Part shown: in pieces, positions 35,737-46,204 of the stretch | Layout of the letters: each line of letters begins with the position of its first letter | Numbering within the stretch: the stretch's first letter is position 1 | Source of the DNA: Uranotaenia lowii | Lineage: Eukaryota > Arthropoda > Insecta > Diptera > Culicidae | Assembly: GCF_029784155.1 (NCBI RefSeq) | Contig: NC_073693.1 | Location: 339,342,023-339,406,022, forward strand | Reading direction: 5' to 3' | DNA length: 64,000 nt | Notes under the pieces: model-generated | Databases searched by the model: none | Seen by the model: the letters and a program-made list of their open reading frames with translations, nothing else | What the model was told of the DNA's origin: nothing | Made by a program: the position numbers and the translations under genes

Positions 35737-35949
35737 AGGTCGATGACATAGTGAGTGCGATGCGAATCAGCGGAAAATTTACGGACGCAGCCTACGCGAA
35801 CTCGAGCGGCGGAACAAATTGACATCTGCTTCGCCGCGTTGAGTATGTCAGGTTTAAGCGATTCACATACATTTTCATCAAATGTGGTTCACCGCATTGA
35901 ATCGCATTCGCCGCATCGCATCGCATCGTATTTACTATGTCATCGGCCT
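35737..35949. repeat. 213-bp palindrome, ~32-bp arms
   Basis: The left arm AGGTCGATGACATAGTGAGT (from 35737) and the inverted right arm AGGCCGATGACATAGTAAAT (ending 35949) agree at most positions and continue into CGATGCG on both sides. Inside are further GCGATTC/GAATCGC words. It is probably a small MITE, with no coding potential. Confidence 0.65.
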
Positions 35950-36339
35950 GAAGTATGTGATGAAAATGCTCCTTAAAAATTTCTACCCGCTCATTTTCAA
36001 CACCTGTAATTTTCTTCTAATCTTCTTCTATCCATCTATCATTTTCAAATCATGAAATGTTCTCACTGTAAAAACATAACATTCACCGATAAGGTCGTAA
36101 AAATTAATTTCAAACAAAATTGTTCGGTGATTTATCTTAATTAATAACCTTTCAATAACAAATACGATTTTTGAATTTGGCATCACTATACATAGTACAT
36201 AAATACATACATATATTCAACAAAATTTATATTTGATCTGGAATTTACCGTCACAATGTATAATTGTACGACAGAACAAACATATTTATGAGATTTAATT
36301 CTATAAGTGCTAGTAGAAAGCAAAACTAATGAAGCTGGG

Positions 36340-37580
36340 TCATTCGGTCAGAAGTTATAATGCTGAAAGCCATTCAGCCGATGGACGTTAGTTCTATCAG
36401 GCCGAATAGGCCACTAGGCTGAATGGGTTATTTGGCCGATGGTTATCCAGCCTAAGGCTTTTAGGCCGAAAGGACGCAAAGCTGAAAGGATGTTAGGTCG
36501 AATGATCATTGGGCAAAATTGTCATCAGGCCGAATGATCATTAGGTCGAATGGACGATAGGCTAAAGTTGCCAGAGTTTTTCAGCACGTATCCGGGCCGG
36601 ACAAATCCGGGCAATTTTATATAAAAACCTGGTAAAATCCGGGCATTTGATTTCAATATTGACGTTGAAAAATCCGGGCAATTTTTTTCAAAACCCAGAA
36701 TTTACTCAACAAAAATAAAGAAAAAAAATTCAAAAATTTGTTTTCATTAAACCTTATCGTAAATCGTATTTTCTCTTTCAAAAAACCTTTTATAATTATT
36801 TTAATCAAACTTGCTGAAAAAATTTCGTTTTGGAAGCATACATACATACAAGTATACAACACACTTTGTTTTTTTTTGTTTGATTTGCCAAATAAAGTGA
36901 ATAAATCCGGACAAAATCCGGGCATTTTTCAATGAAATCCGGGCAACCGGGACGGGCCGAAATGTTCCCAAATTTTGTATTAAAAATCCGAACAAACCCG
37001 GATAAAATAGAGCAATATGGCAACTTTACGGTAGGCCGAATGGTCGTTCAGACGAATGGTCATTATCCGAATGGTTTTCAGGCCGAATGGTCGTAAGGAT
37101 TGATGGTCGTTAGTCCTTATGGTCATCACGCCGAATGGTTATTAGATCGAATGGTCCCTAGACCGAATGGATGCTAGGCCAATAAGACGTTAACGCCTGT
37201 CTGCTTTTTAATCCGAATGAATGCTAGGCCGAATGGTCGCAAATTGGCCTCATATCCATTCGGCCTAACATGCAATTTGACCTAACGACCATTCGGCCTA
37301 GTTTATATTGACTTTATATCGGTTTCATGATCATTCGGTCTAACTACCATTTAGCCAAACATGCAGATAAGTGTTAATATGTCTTATCGGCCAAGCGTCC
37401 ATTCGGCCTCGTGACCATTCGGCCTAGCATCCATTCAACCTTATAACCATTCGCCTGGATGACCATTCGGCCTAACATCCGTTTGGTCAAAAAATATTCA
37501 GCCTAATAATCTTCGGCCGAGTGTCCCACTCCTTCGGCCTGCTTACATAATCAGCCTAGCACCCTTTGGCCTAACCAAAA
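36340..37580. repeat. Inverted GGCCGAATGGTC minisatellite
   Basis: A degenerate unit of about 17-20 bases, GGCCGAATGGTCNTTA, is read on the + strand from about 36340 to 37235. Beyond 37240 the same unit runs on the minus strand (CCATTCGGCCTAACGACC) to about 37580. The two halves make a very large imperfect palindrome with its centre near 37240. The first half is split by an unrelated 464-base insert. Confidence 0.85.
36564..37027. mobile_element. CCGGGCA-rich insert with 10-bp inverted ends
   Basis: Starts with AAAGTTGCCA (36564-36573) and ends with TGGCAACTTT (37018-37027), exact inverse complements. It lies within the GGCCGAATGG minisatellite. Inside, AATCCGGGCA-type words recur about eight times near both ends, with an AT-rich middle. 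No transposase is visible. I see no convincing target duplication (TAGGC occurs on both sides but is also part of the minisatellite unit). Confidence 0.55.
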
Positions 37581-37750
37581 ATGACCCTAACTATGATTTT
37601 AAATCGATGGGCTGACGTTAAATCAATAAAGCACAATTACAATTACAATTACAAAAAAAAATGAAATCATCTTATCATCTTCACAGGAATATTTAAAAAA
37701 GAACAGCTAGGTTCTCAATTAAACTTAAATTTTTTATCTCGGGGCGAACA
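37581..37750. other. Short spacer with AATTAC repeat
   Basis: Contains three AATTAC units near 37632-37651; otherwise nothing. Confidence 0.5.
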
Positions 37751-38055
37751 GAGCACTATCAATCGGGGACACAAAAATCGATGTGGTCAACTGAATTATA
37801 GAGCTGCAGTTTGACTAGTTTACATCTGACGATTTGGCCTCTGATTATCTCTCCGACACCTTACCAATTGGGCTTGGGCCGGCTAAAATGTATAAAGCTT
37901 GCCCGGGATAGCGAGCGCGCCCATCGCCTATAGGCCAAATCGTCAGATGAAACAGGTCAAGCTGTGGCTCTATTATTCAGTTGACTTCATCGTGTTGAAT
38001 TCGCTGCTAGATTCTCCGGCAGAAAACGCTCATCGTGCCCCGATTAATGGTGCTT
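37751..38055. repeat. ~300-bp palindrome, arms over 60 bp
   Basis: The left arm 37780-37842 (CGATGTGGTCAACTGAATTA to ATCTGACGATTTGGCCT) pairs with 37931-37993 at about 85% identity. A further outer pair (AGCACTATCAATCGGGG at 37751, CCCCGATTAATGGTGCT ending 38055) extends it. The loop of about 88 bases is GC-rich. No coding frame spans it. It looks like a MITE, and a transcript would form a long hairpin. Confidence 0.75.
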
Positions 38056-40119
38056 ATACTGCCTCGGGGGGGTTCTCATTATGCCCCTACAGTGATTGAT
38101 TTTCAGCTTTCGGCAATAGAATTTAATATCCATTTTTAACGTTTTTATCTACTTTATCAAGTTGCAGCCAGTTAGGATACAGGCATTTTTAGTGACTAAA
38201 CACGAAACAATGATGTAACTCACATATAATAGCTGTTTCTATGGTTAAATAAGCGTTTTCTTGAAGGTGGCCTTTATGCCCTTATCTCCCCTAGTTGCAG
38301 AATAAAGCAGATTTCGTAAACATAATAATAATCTAAAGATAAGAGGTGATATAATTTGCTTTTTTAAAGGCTTAAATTTTGTTTGACAAATTCAAGAAAA
38401 AAAAGTTTTGAAAATACTGTGAATTAGTCCTAATTTTCCATCTTTTTTGCAATGAAAATGCGTAAAAAATCAAGTTAAAAAAATGTGATGAAAGGTGCAA
38501 TTTTTCGGTTTAACATCGCTAGATTCCCCAGCTTTGCCAACAGAATGATTTATCCCATTACGATTACACCAAATCAACCATGACAAGTATGCTTGTGGCT
38601 GATTTGAAGCGTATTTTCGCAGAATTTATCGTATATTTTTCTCTGTGCAGAAGATTTCAGAAAACGTGCCTAAATATCTAGTTTCTTTTTATCTTTAAAA
38701 ACAATGAAAAAATATCAGAGTACATATACAATTCTGAATGACATAATCGATCACCCCGAGTTTCGTTAACCTGAGTTTGGATCTGAACTCATCCCGTTCG
38801 TCTGGTCGATGATGAGGATTACGTCCATCCGTCGCGGATCGGTTCGTCCTATCAGTGTCGTTTCCAAGATCCCATTTCGCATTAGGGGACATAATGGAGG
38901 AACTATGTACGACGACGACGACGACAACGACGAGGTTACCGCGAGAGGGATCACTATTGGACATGGTCATCAAGTTCTCGGTTTGAACCACAGCTCAGGT
39001 CCCGTCCATTTCGCTCTTCACGGGTAGTTGTTACCTTCTGTAAGCGGTGATCTACGCTACTTTTGGCCCATCGACGGAGGGGACACCAGAATCGCAATCT
39101 GAAGGCGAGGTCGACCAAACAAATTACCACGCAGTCAACGACACAATCACCAGGCCAGGCCGAAAGATCGGCTCGCGGATGAAATGGAAATTCTACCCGT
39201 GAAGATCCATCTTGTGCGCTTGTCCTGTTCGTCGTCAACTGCGAGGCGTCGTCGTCGTTGTCGTCGTCATCAACTGACTGGAAGACGATTGCGGGAAGAC
39301 GTGAGACCTTCGAAGGCCAGGTTCAGCAATATGGTTTGGAACCCGCGATCCGGACATCATCATAATGTCCCAGAGCGTGGCGAATGATTACTGCTCAGGG
39401 AGTTAATGTTCTGCTTGTAAACTTGATTGGCGATTCCGTTTCGGATTTGTTCAGTTGACAGTGACTGTTTTCTTATGTTTTTATGTTCTGCCATTGTTGT
39501 TGCTGTGGGGAGCTGTGAAAAATGGTTTCGAGTTCGCTCGATTATGATTTTTTTCCCAGCAATTATGTGAGCCCCTTGTGGAATTCTTGTCATACCTATT
39601 GTAGCAGGAATGGGCAGTAAAAAGTGATGAAGTTATGGTGGATTGTGGGGACTTTGTTCGGGGAAAAAATTTGTGTTTTTATCAACACAACAGAGTTCAG
39701 GATTAAGAATTAAGTTATGAAATTTAGATGATTTAAACTTTCAACAAAGGAATAAAGAGTTAAAAAATTACTTGCATTTCATTGACTATTAATGTACATA
39801 CATGTCTCTTTCGATTTTGGTAACACGCCCGAGCACTTTGTGTTGCCAAATCGAACGAATCTGTGCGCACTATCCAGTTTTATTCTGTAGCTTCAGTGAA
39901 TTTAAAAAAAAACTCTTGATCAAATTAGTCGGTAAGCCGAATGGAAACTGAGGCAATTTATCTAAGTTTGTAGCTTTTAGCTGTTCTTTTAAAATGCAAA
40001 TTTACTACATTGGTAATTTAACTTTACCGAATTTTGAGCAAATTTTTATCAAAGAACCTATGTCCCAGAACACAGATTTTTGGGAATATTCACAATTTCA
40101 CAGATTTTTAAAATTTTGT
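38056..40119. other. No gene recognised; GC-rich patch
   Basis: About 38750-39400 is GC-rich, with GACGACGACGACGACAACGA (near 38907) and GTCGTCGTCGTTGTCGTCGT (near 39249) triplet runs. Frames there are short and overlapping. The rest is AT-rich. Confidence 0.45.
39810..39855. repeat. Hairpin copy B (TTCGATTTTGG...CCAAATCGAA)
   Basis: TTCGATTTTGGTAACAC faces TGTGTTGCCAAATCGAA. The arms match those of the perfect hairpin at 47748-47794 with one base lost from the right arm. Confidence 0.75.
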
Positions 40120-40410
40120 AAAATGACAAAAATAACAAAAATGACAAAAAAGACAAAAATGACAGAAATTTCAAAAATTTCAAAAATGACAAAAATGACA
40201 AAAATGACAAAAATGACAAAAATGACAAAAATGACAAAAATGACAAAAATGACAAAAATGACAAAAATGACAAAAATGACAAAAATGACAAAAATGACAA
40301 AAATGACAAAAATGACAAAAATAACAGAAATTTCAAAAATTTCAAAAATGACAAAAATGACAAAAATGACAAAATTGATAAAATGATAAAATTGATAAAA
40401 GTATCAAAAT
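40120..40410 (+). repeat. 9-bp satellite (ATGACAAAA)n, short array
   Basis: About 28 units, same strand as the 22.4-kb array. A segment AGAAATTTCAAAAATTTC occurs near both ends (about 40162-40183 and 40325-40346), framing the homogeneous core. This indicates a segmental duplication or unequal exchange within the array. The right edge decays into TTGATAAAATGATAAAA. Confidence 0.95.
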
Positions 40411-41056
40411 TTCTTTTGAAACCTTTAAACAAAATATCACTTCATATTATTATAAAGGACTTGACAAAACATACTGAAATCAATATTGAACATTTGAGCA
40501 ACACAATAAAGTGAGATTAATGATTCTGCTATCATCAGCATGCAAGGTAGATGCTTTTATAATGATGTCAACATTGATTCAAGGTAAATCTTTTTTACGA
40601 TTGATTTCTTGACTAAAACCACTAAAAAGTTTTAAACAGTTTCAAATTAGTAATTAAAACAGAGAAGCAAATAATTAGATCCTTTACCTTTAGGCAACTT
40701 GCCAAACCAAAACCATCGACGGCCGAGAGTGTCATCGGTGTTTATTTCTAGACGGCAGCATTGTTGCTGCTGTTGGTAGAATCTTCCCTAGGGTCGAGTT
40801 CTGTTGCCGCTTGCTTATCGCTTTTTATGAGCACCGGCTTGTTTTACACTTTCTGCCGGGGGATTCTGCCAACAACAACAGCAAGCAACGTTTGCGGTTC
40901 GGTCGGTCGGTTTGTTTTTTTTTTCTCTCTTCGCTCCCCTCTACCTATGGACGGTTTATTTTTAGCAGCAGCAGCAGGTACGGTCGGTTGAAAATAGCCG
41001 GATGAGTATAGGTCGATATAACTTGGTCGCTTCTGGGCGCCGATAACTCATGTACA
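40411..41056. other. No gene recognised
   Basis: AT-rich then GC-richer DNA (40690-41050) with CAACAACAACAGCAAGC and AGCAGCAGCAGC triplets. It is immediately upstream of the tRNA-Phe gene. Confidence 0.45.
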
Positions 41057-41129
41057 GCCGAAATAGCTCAGTTGGGAGAGCGTTAGACTGAAGATCTAAA
41101 GGTCCCCGGTTCAATCCCGGGTTTCGGCA
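41057..41129 (+). tRNA. tRNA-Phe (GAA)
   Basis: A 73-base tRNA without intron. Acceptor GCCGAAA/TTTCGGC with discriminator A, D arm with A-box TAGCTCAGTTGGG, anticodon stem TTAGA/TCTAA with loop CTGAAGA and anticodon GAA at 41090-41092. T arm CCCGGTTCAATCCCGGG. A TTTTTT terminator follows within ten bases. Identical to the two copies near 59 kb. It sits about 120 bases before a 3-kb satellite block. Confidence 0.97.
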
Positions 41130-41252
41130 AATCTACTTTTTTGTTTATAAAAGTAGTCTGTTTTGTTTATCGATCAACACATTGTCATTGATTGACAATG
41201 TGTCGATTTTGATATTCGATTTTCCATTATCGAGTTTCGAGTATTCAATTTT

Positions 41253-41803
41253 GATTTTCGATTTTCGGTTTTCGATTTTCGATTTTCGATTTTCGATTTT
41301 CGATTTTCGATTTTCGATTTTCGATTTTCGATTTTCGATTTTCGATTTTCGATTTTCGATTTTCGATTTTCGATTTTCGATTTTCGATTTTCGATTTTCG
41401 ATTTTCGATTTTCGATTTTCGATTTTCGATTTTCGATTTTCGATTTTCGATTTTCGATTCTCGATTTTCGATTTTTGATTTTCGATTTTCGATTTTCGAT
41501 TTTCGATTTTCGATTTTCGATTTTCGATTTTCGATTTTCGATTTTCGATTTTCGATTTTCGATTTTCGATTTTCGATTTTCGATTTTCGATTTTCGATTT
41601 TCGATTTTCGATTTTCGATTTTCGATTTTCGATTTTCGATTTTCGATTTTCGATTTTCGATTTTCGATTTTCGATTTTCGATTTTCGATTTTCGATTTTC
41701 GATTTTCGATTTTCGATTTTCGATTTTCGATTGTCGATTTTCGGTTTACGATTTCAAATTTTCGATTTTCGATTCTCGATTCTCGATTCTCGATTCTCGA
41801 TTT
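41253..41803 (+). repeat. 7-bp satellite (CGATTTT)n
   Basis: About 70 tandem CGATTTT heptamers, starting from degenerate GATTTTCGATTTTCGGTTTT and ending in mixed CGATTCT units (41770-41800). Three units make 21 bases, so translated frames show the heptapeptide IFDFRFS, an artefact and not a protein. Confidence 0.97.
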
Positions 41804-42004
41804 TCGACTTTCGAATTTCGACTTTCGACTTTCGACTTTCGACGTTCGACTTTCGACTTTCGACTTTCGACTTTCGACTTTCGACTTTCGACTTTCGACT
41901 TTCGACTTTCGACTTTCGACGTTCGACTTTCGACTTTCGACTTTCGACTTTTGATTTCGACATTTGATTTTCGACTTTCGGCGTTCGACTTTCAGCTTTC
42001 GGCT
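41804..42004 (+). repeat. 7-bp satellite variant (CGACTTT)n
   Basis: About 20 heptamers in which T4 of CGATTTT is C, with two CGACGTT units (about 41841 and 41918). The block sits within the CGATTTT array and returns to it through GGCTTTCGATTTT. This shows local homogenisation of a variant. Confidence 0.95.
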
Positions 42005-42390
42005 TTCGATTTTCGATTTTCGATTTTCGATTTTCGATTTTCGATTTTCGATTTTCGATTTTCGATTTTCGATTTTCGATTTTCGATTTTCGATTTTCGA
42101 TTTTCGATTTTCGATTTTCGATTTTCGATTTTCGATTTTCGATTTTCGATTTTCGATTTTCGATTTTCGATTCTCGATTTTCGATTTTCGATTCTCGATT
42201 TTCGATTTTCGATTTTCGATTTTCGATTTTCGATTTTCGATTTTCGATTTTCGATTTTCGATTTTCGATTTTCGATTTTCGATTTTCGATTTTCGATTTT
42301 CGATTTTCGATTTTCGATTTTCGATTTTCGATTTTCGATTTTCGGTTTTCGATTTTCGATTTTCGGTTTTCGGTTTTCGATTTGCGATTT
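42005..42390 (+). repeat. 7-bp satellite (CGATTTT)n, second block
   Basis: About 54 further CGATTTT units, with CGATTCT at about 42172 and 42193 and CGGTTTT variants at the right end (42344-42377) leading into GCGATTTTAAATTTTGAATT. Confidence 0.96.
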
Positions 42391-44100
42391 TAAATTTTGA
42401 ATTTTGAGTTTTGAATTTTGAATTATGAATTATGAATTTTGAATTTTGAATTTAGAATTTAGAATTTAGAATTTAGGATTTAGAATTTAGAATTTAGAAT
42501 TTAGAATTTAGAATTCAGAATTTAGAATTCAGAATTTAGAATTTAGAATTTAGAATTTAGAATTTAGGGTTTAGAATTTAGAATATAGAATTTAGAATTT
42601 AGAATTTTGAATTTTTATTTTGAAATTGAGAATTTAGAATTTAGAATTTAGAATTTAGAATTTAGAATTTAGAATTTAGAATTTAGAATTTAGAATTTAG
42701 AATTTAGAATTTAGAATTTAGAATTTAGAATTTAGAATTTAGAATTTAGAATTTAGAATTTAGAATTAAGAATTTAGAATTTAGAATTTAGAATTTAGAA
42801 TTTAGAATTTAGGATTTAGGATTTAGAATTTAGAATTTTAAATTTTAAATTTTAAATTTTGAATTTTGAATTTTGAATTTTGAATTTAAAATTGAGAACT
42901 TAGAATTTAGAATTTTGAACTTAGAATTTAGAATTTAGAATTTAGAATTTAGAATTTAGAATTTAGAATTTAGAATCTCGAATTTCGAATTTAGAATTAA
43001 GAATTTAGAATTTAGAATTAAGAATTAAGAATTAAGAATTAAGAATTTAGAATTTAGAATTTAAAATTTAAAATTTAGAATTTAGAATGTAGAATTTAGA
43101 ATTAAAAATTTAGAATTTAGAATTAAGAATTTAGAATTTAGAATTTAGAATTTAGAATTTAGAATTTAGAATTTAGAATTTAAAATTTAAAATTTAGAAT
43201 TTAGAATTTAGAATTTAGAATTTAGAATTTAGAATTTAGAATTTAGAATTTAGAATTTAGAATTTAGAATTTAGAATTTAGAATTTAGAATTTAGAATTT
43301 AGAATTTAGAATTTAGAATTTAGAATTTAGAATTTAGAATTTAGAATTTAGAATTTAGAATTTAGAATTTAGAATTTAGAATTTAGAATTTAGAATTTAG
43401 AATTTAGAATTTAGAATTTAGAATTTAGAATTTAGAATTTAGAATTTAGAATTTAGAATTTAGAATTTAGAATTTAGAATTTAGAATTTAGAATTTAGAA
43501 TTTAGAATTTAGAATTTAGAATTTAGAATTTAGAATTTAGAATTTAGAATTTAGAATTTAGAATTTAGAATTTAGAATTTAGAATTTAGAATTTAGAATT
43601 TAGAATTTAGAATTTAGAATTTAGAATTTAGAATTTAGAATTTAGAATTTAGAATTTAGAATTTAGAATTTAGAATTTAGAATTTAGCATTTAGAATTTA
43701 GAATTTAGAATTTAGAATTTAGAATTTAGAATTTAGAATTTAGAATTTAGAATTTAGAATTTAGAATTTAGAATTTAGAATTTAGAATTTAGAATTTAGA
43801 ATTTAGAATTTAGAATTTAGAATTTAGAATTTAGAATTTAGAATTTAGAATTTAGAATTTAGAATTTAGAATTTAGAATTTAGAATTTAGAATTTAGAAT
43901 TTAGAATTTAGAATTTAGAATTTAGAATTTAGAATTTAGAATTTAGAATTTAGAATTTAGAATTTAGAATTTAGAATTTAGAATTTAGAATTTAGAATTT
44001 AGAATTTAGAATTTAGAATTTAGAATTTAGAATTTAGAATTTAGAATTAAGAATTAAGAATTTAGAGTTTAGAATTTAGAATAAAGAATTTAGAATTTAG
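42391..44100 (+). repeat. 7-bp satellite (GAATTTA)n
   Basis: About 240 heptamers, mostly GAATTTA, with GAATTTT blocks at 42395-42450 and 42840-42890 and scattered GAATTAA units (about 43010-43050 and 44045). The core at about 43200-44040 is nearly perfect. Stops are frequent (TAG), so no long frames arise. The same 7-bp period as the preceding array points to a common origin by drift of the unit. Confidence 0.96.
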
Positions 44101-44280
44101 ATTGATTTGTTCATTTGTTCAATATTTGATTTGTTGATTTGTTAATTTGTTGATTTGTTGATTTGTTGATATGTTGATTTGTTGTCTTGTTTATTTGTTG
44201 ATTTGTTAATTTGTTGATTTGTTGATTTGTTTATTTGTTGATTTGTTGATTTGTTGATTTGTTGATTTGTTGATTTCTGA
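44101..44280 (+). repeat. 8-bp satellite (GATTTGTT)n
   Basis: About 22 octamers of GATTTGTT with TTGTTTATT and TTGTTAATT variants, forming the right border of the compound satellite. Confidence 0.95.
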
Positions 44281-46204
44281 TTTGATAATCCATCGATTTG
44301 ATTGACTACCGATTTAGAGCCAATATGTTTTTGTTGATTGTTCGAATTTCAGTTTTTCTTGTCATTTTGCGACTTTTAGATTTGTGTATTGTTTTGTTAA
44401 ATGTTCGGATTTAAGATTGTCAACATATGGAATTGATGGTTTGGCAAATTATCGATGAGTTCAAAAAGCTAAATTTCAGTTTGTTATTTAATTTGTGTTA
44501 TTTTTTTAATTTTTCAATAGTCAATCGTTTTTGAGAAAAAGCGAGTTTTCGACTGCTATTATCTTTTTGTTCTAAATTTCAATTTTTTTTTGAGATTGTA
44601 AACTACAAAGCGTTGCGGATACCTTCGCGAAGGAATCGAAATGTCCCATCGGGTTCCTGGAACCACACAAACCGTTTGAGGAGATCCGATCCGTCTCGAG
44701 GAAAGAAAGGGAAGACAAAATCACCCGAAAGTATAACTCAAAACGACTGTCAAATTCCTCAATTAGATTCGCTTGCCTGCCGAAGATGAATTATGGTCCG
44801 GTGATTATAGATTGTCAACCGGAGGGGATATTGGAATGTTTTTTTGTTCCTCTGAAGACGATGGATTTTCGGTAATGTGGCCAAAACCCGTCAAAACCAA
44901 AGGGGACAGCCACACGACATGGATGGATTAAAGTGGGGGGATAGAAGAATATTTGAGAATTCTTCGATCCTTGTCATAGGATCGAAAACAATTTTCGGTG
45001 AAATACCTTTGGCGATCGTGTCGGCAAATCATTTTGGATATGAGAGCTTGCCTTCGGTTGTTGGCCTCACTCAACTCAGGTTCTTTCCTTCCTCAGGAGA
45101 CGATCACGATAAACGTCATTCGGTGGACATCTCTAGAGGATCAGCTATGATGATCGCCGGATTTTTTTTTCGGATGCCTTAATTTATGTCGAGGTGCGCC
45201 GAATCATTCCCCTCGACATTGCGCTCAGTCACCCTATAATTAAATTTGTGGTCCCTAGTCCGTTTTTTTCTCTCTCGTGGTGTGGGACAACATTACTGAC
45301 ATTTTTGTCCATCTGACGACGACGAAGACGACAAGGGGCGCTCTCCGGGGATCGCGGAGATCGCATATGAAGTTGGATGTCCCCGCCGCCGGGAATGATT
45401 GTCATTTGAATTGGAATTTAATAGGCGTTTAATGGCTTCGAGACTTTGAGTCGAGTTGGACACACTCAAAGGAGGGACGACAAAAAAAAAATCTCAATCC
45501 AGCTTTTATTCGGGGACCGGTTGTCAACTTTTTTGTTTCCTCCTTCAAGTCCGATTTTGGTTTTTTTTTTGTTTCTGTCTCTAGTATGGATGCTGCGCTA
45601 CGTTGCTGCTAACTTTAGGTGGTAGATCGATCGCACAGCAAGAGTTTCCTTTTTTGACAGATGGAAATAGATGACATGGGTCTTTGTCTTTTCGGCCTGA
45701 CCTTGATCCGATGATGGTGATGGGAGGCGTGTATGGTCCCACTAGCTCTAGGAAGCTCGCGTAGATTTCCGTTGCTCTTGCCTGTCGACAATTGACTGCT
45801 GTTGGTTGGATGTCATTAACCGAAACTTTGATAATTTGGTGTATCATATTAGGTTTAGTTCACAAGTGTTTGTTTCCGTGAGATCATTCTAAGGACTGAA
45901 GACAATTAACCGTGAAAATATAAGTTCAACAGATTTTTTGAACTTTTTTCAAAGTAGTTGAACAAAACGGATTGAGACTTTCACCGGAAGGAAGTGTCAT
46001 CTGTATTTGAGGCTTCTGCTCAGTAGCATAGTTCGATGGATATTTTTCTGTCGCCAAAGTTTAAAGATAATTGTTCAAGCAGGGTTAGCAGATTAATTTT
46101 ATAGCTTAAAGAGTTCTAACCGATTTTTTTGTTTTATACCACGTTTGCTGACTCCCATCAAGCAAATTTTTCAATCAACGTAATTTTCCAAATCCAAACT
46201 CTTT
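44281..46204. other. No gene recognised; GC-richer region
   Basis: About 44600-45500 is GC-richer and may be single-copy. An 88-codon minus-strand frame (45581-45847) contains ASFLELVGPYTPPITIIGS but no family I recognise. I see no splice or promoter context strong enough to annotate it. Confidence 0.4.

Noticed and set aside
41182..42407. IFDFRFS heptapeptide-repeat frames
   Set aside because: Three copies of the 7-bp CGATTTT unit equal seven codons; the frame follows from arithmetic and is not a silk- or antifreeze-like protein.
22431..44280. CRISPR-like arrays
   Set aside because: Repeats are directly contiguous without unique spacers, and the context is eukaryotic.
45581..45847. 88-codon minus-strand frame
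   Set aside because: Composition is plausible but there is no recognisable domain, start context or splice structure.
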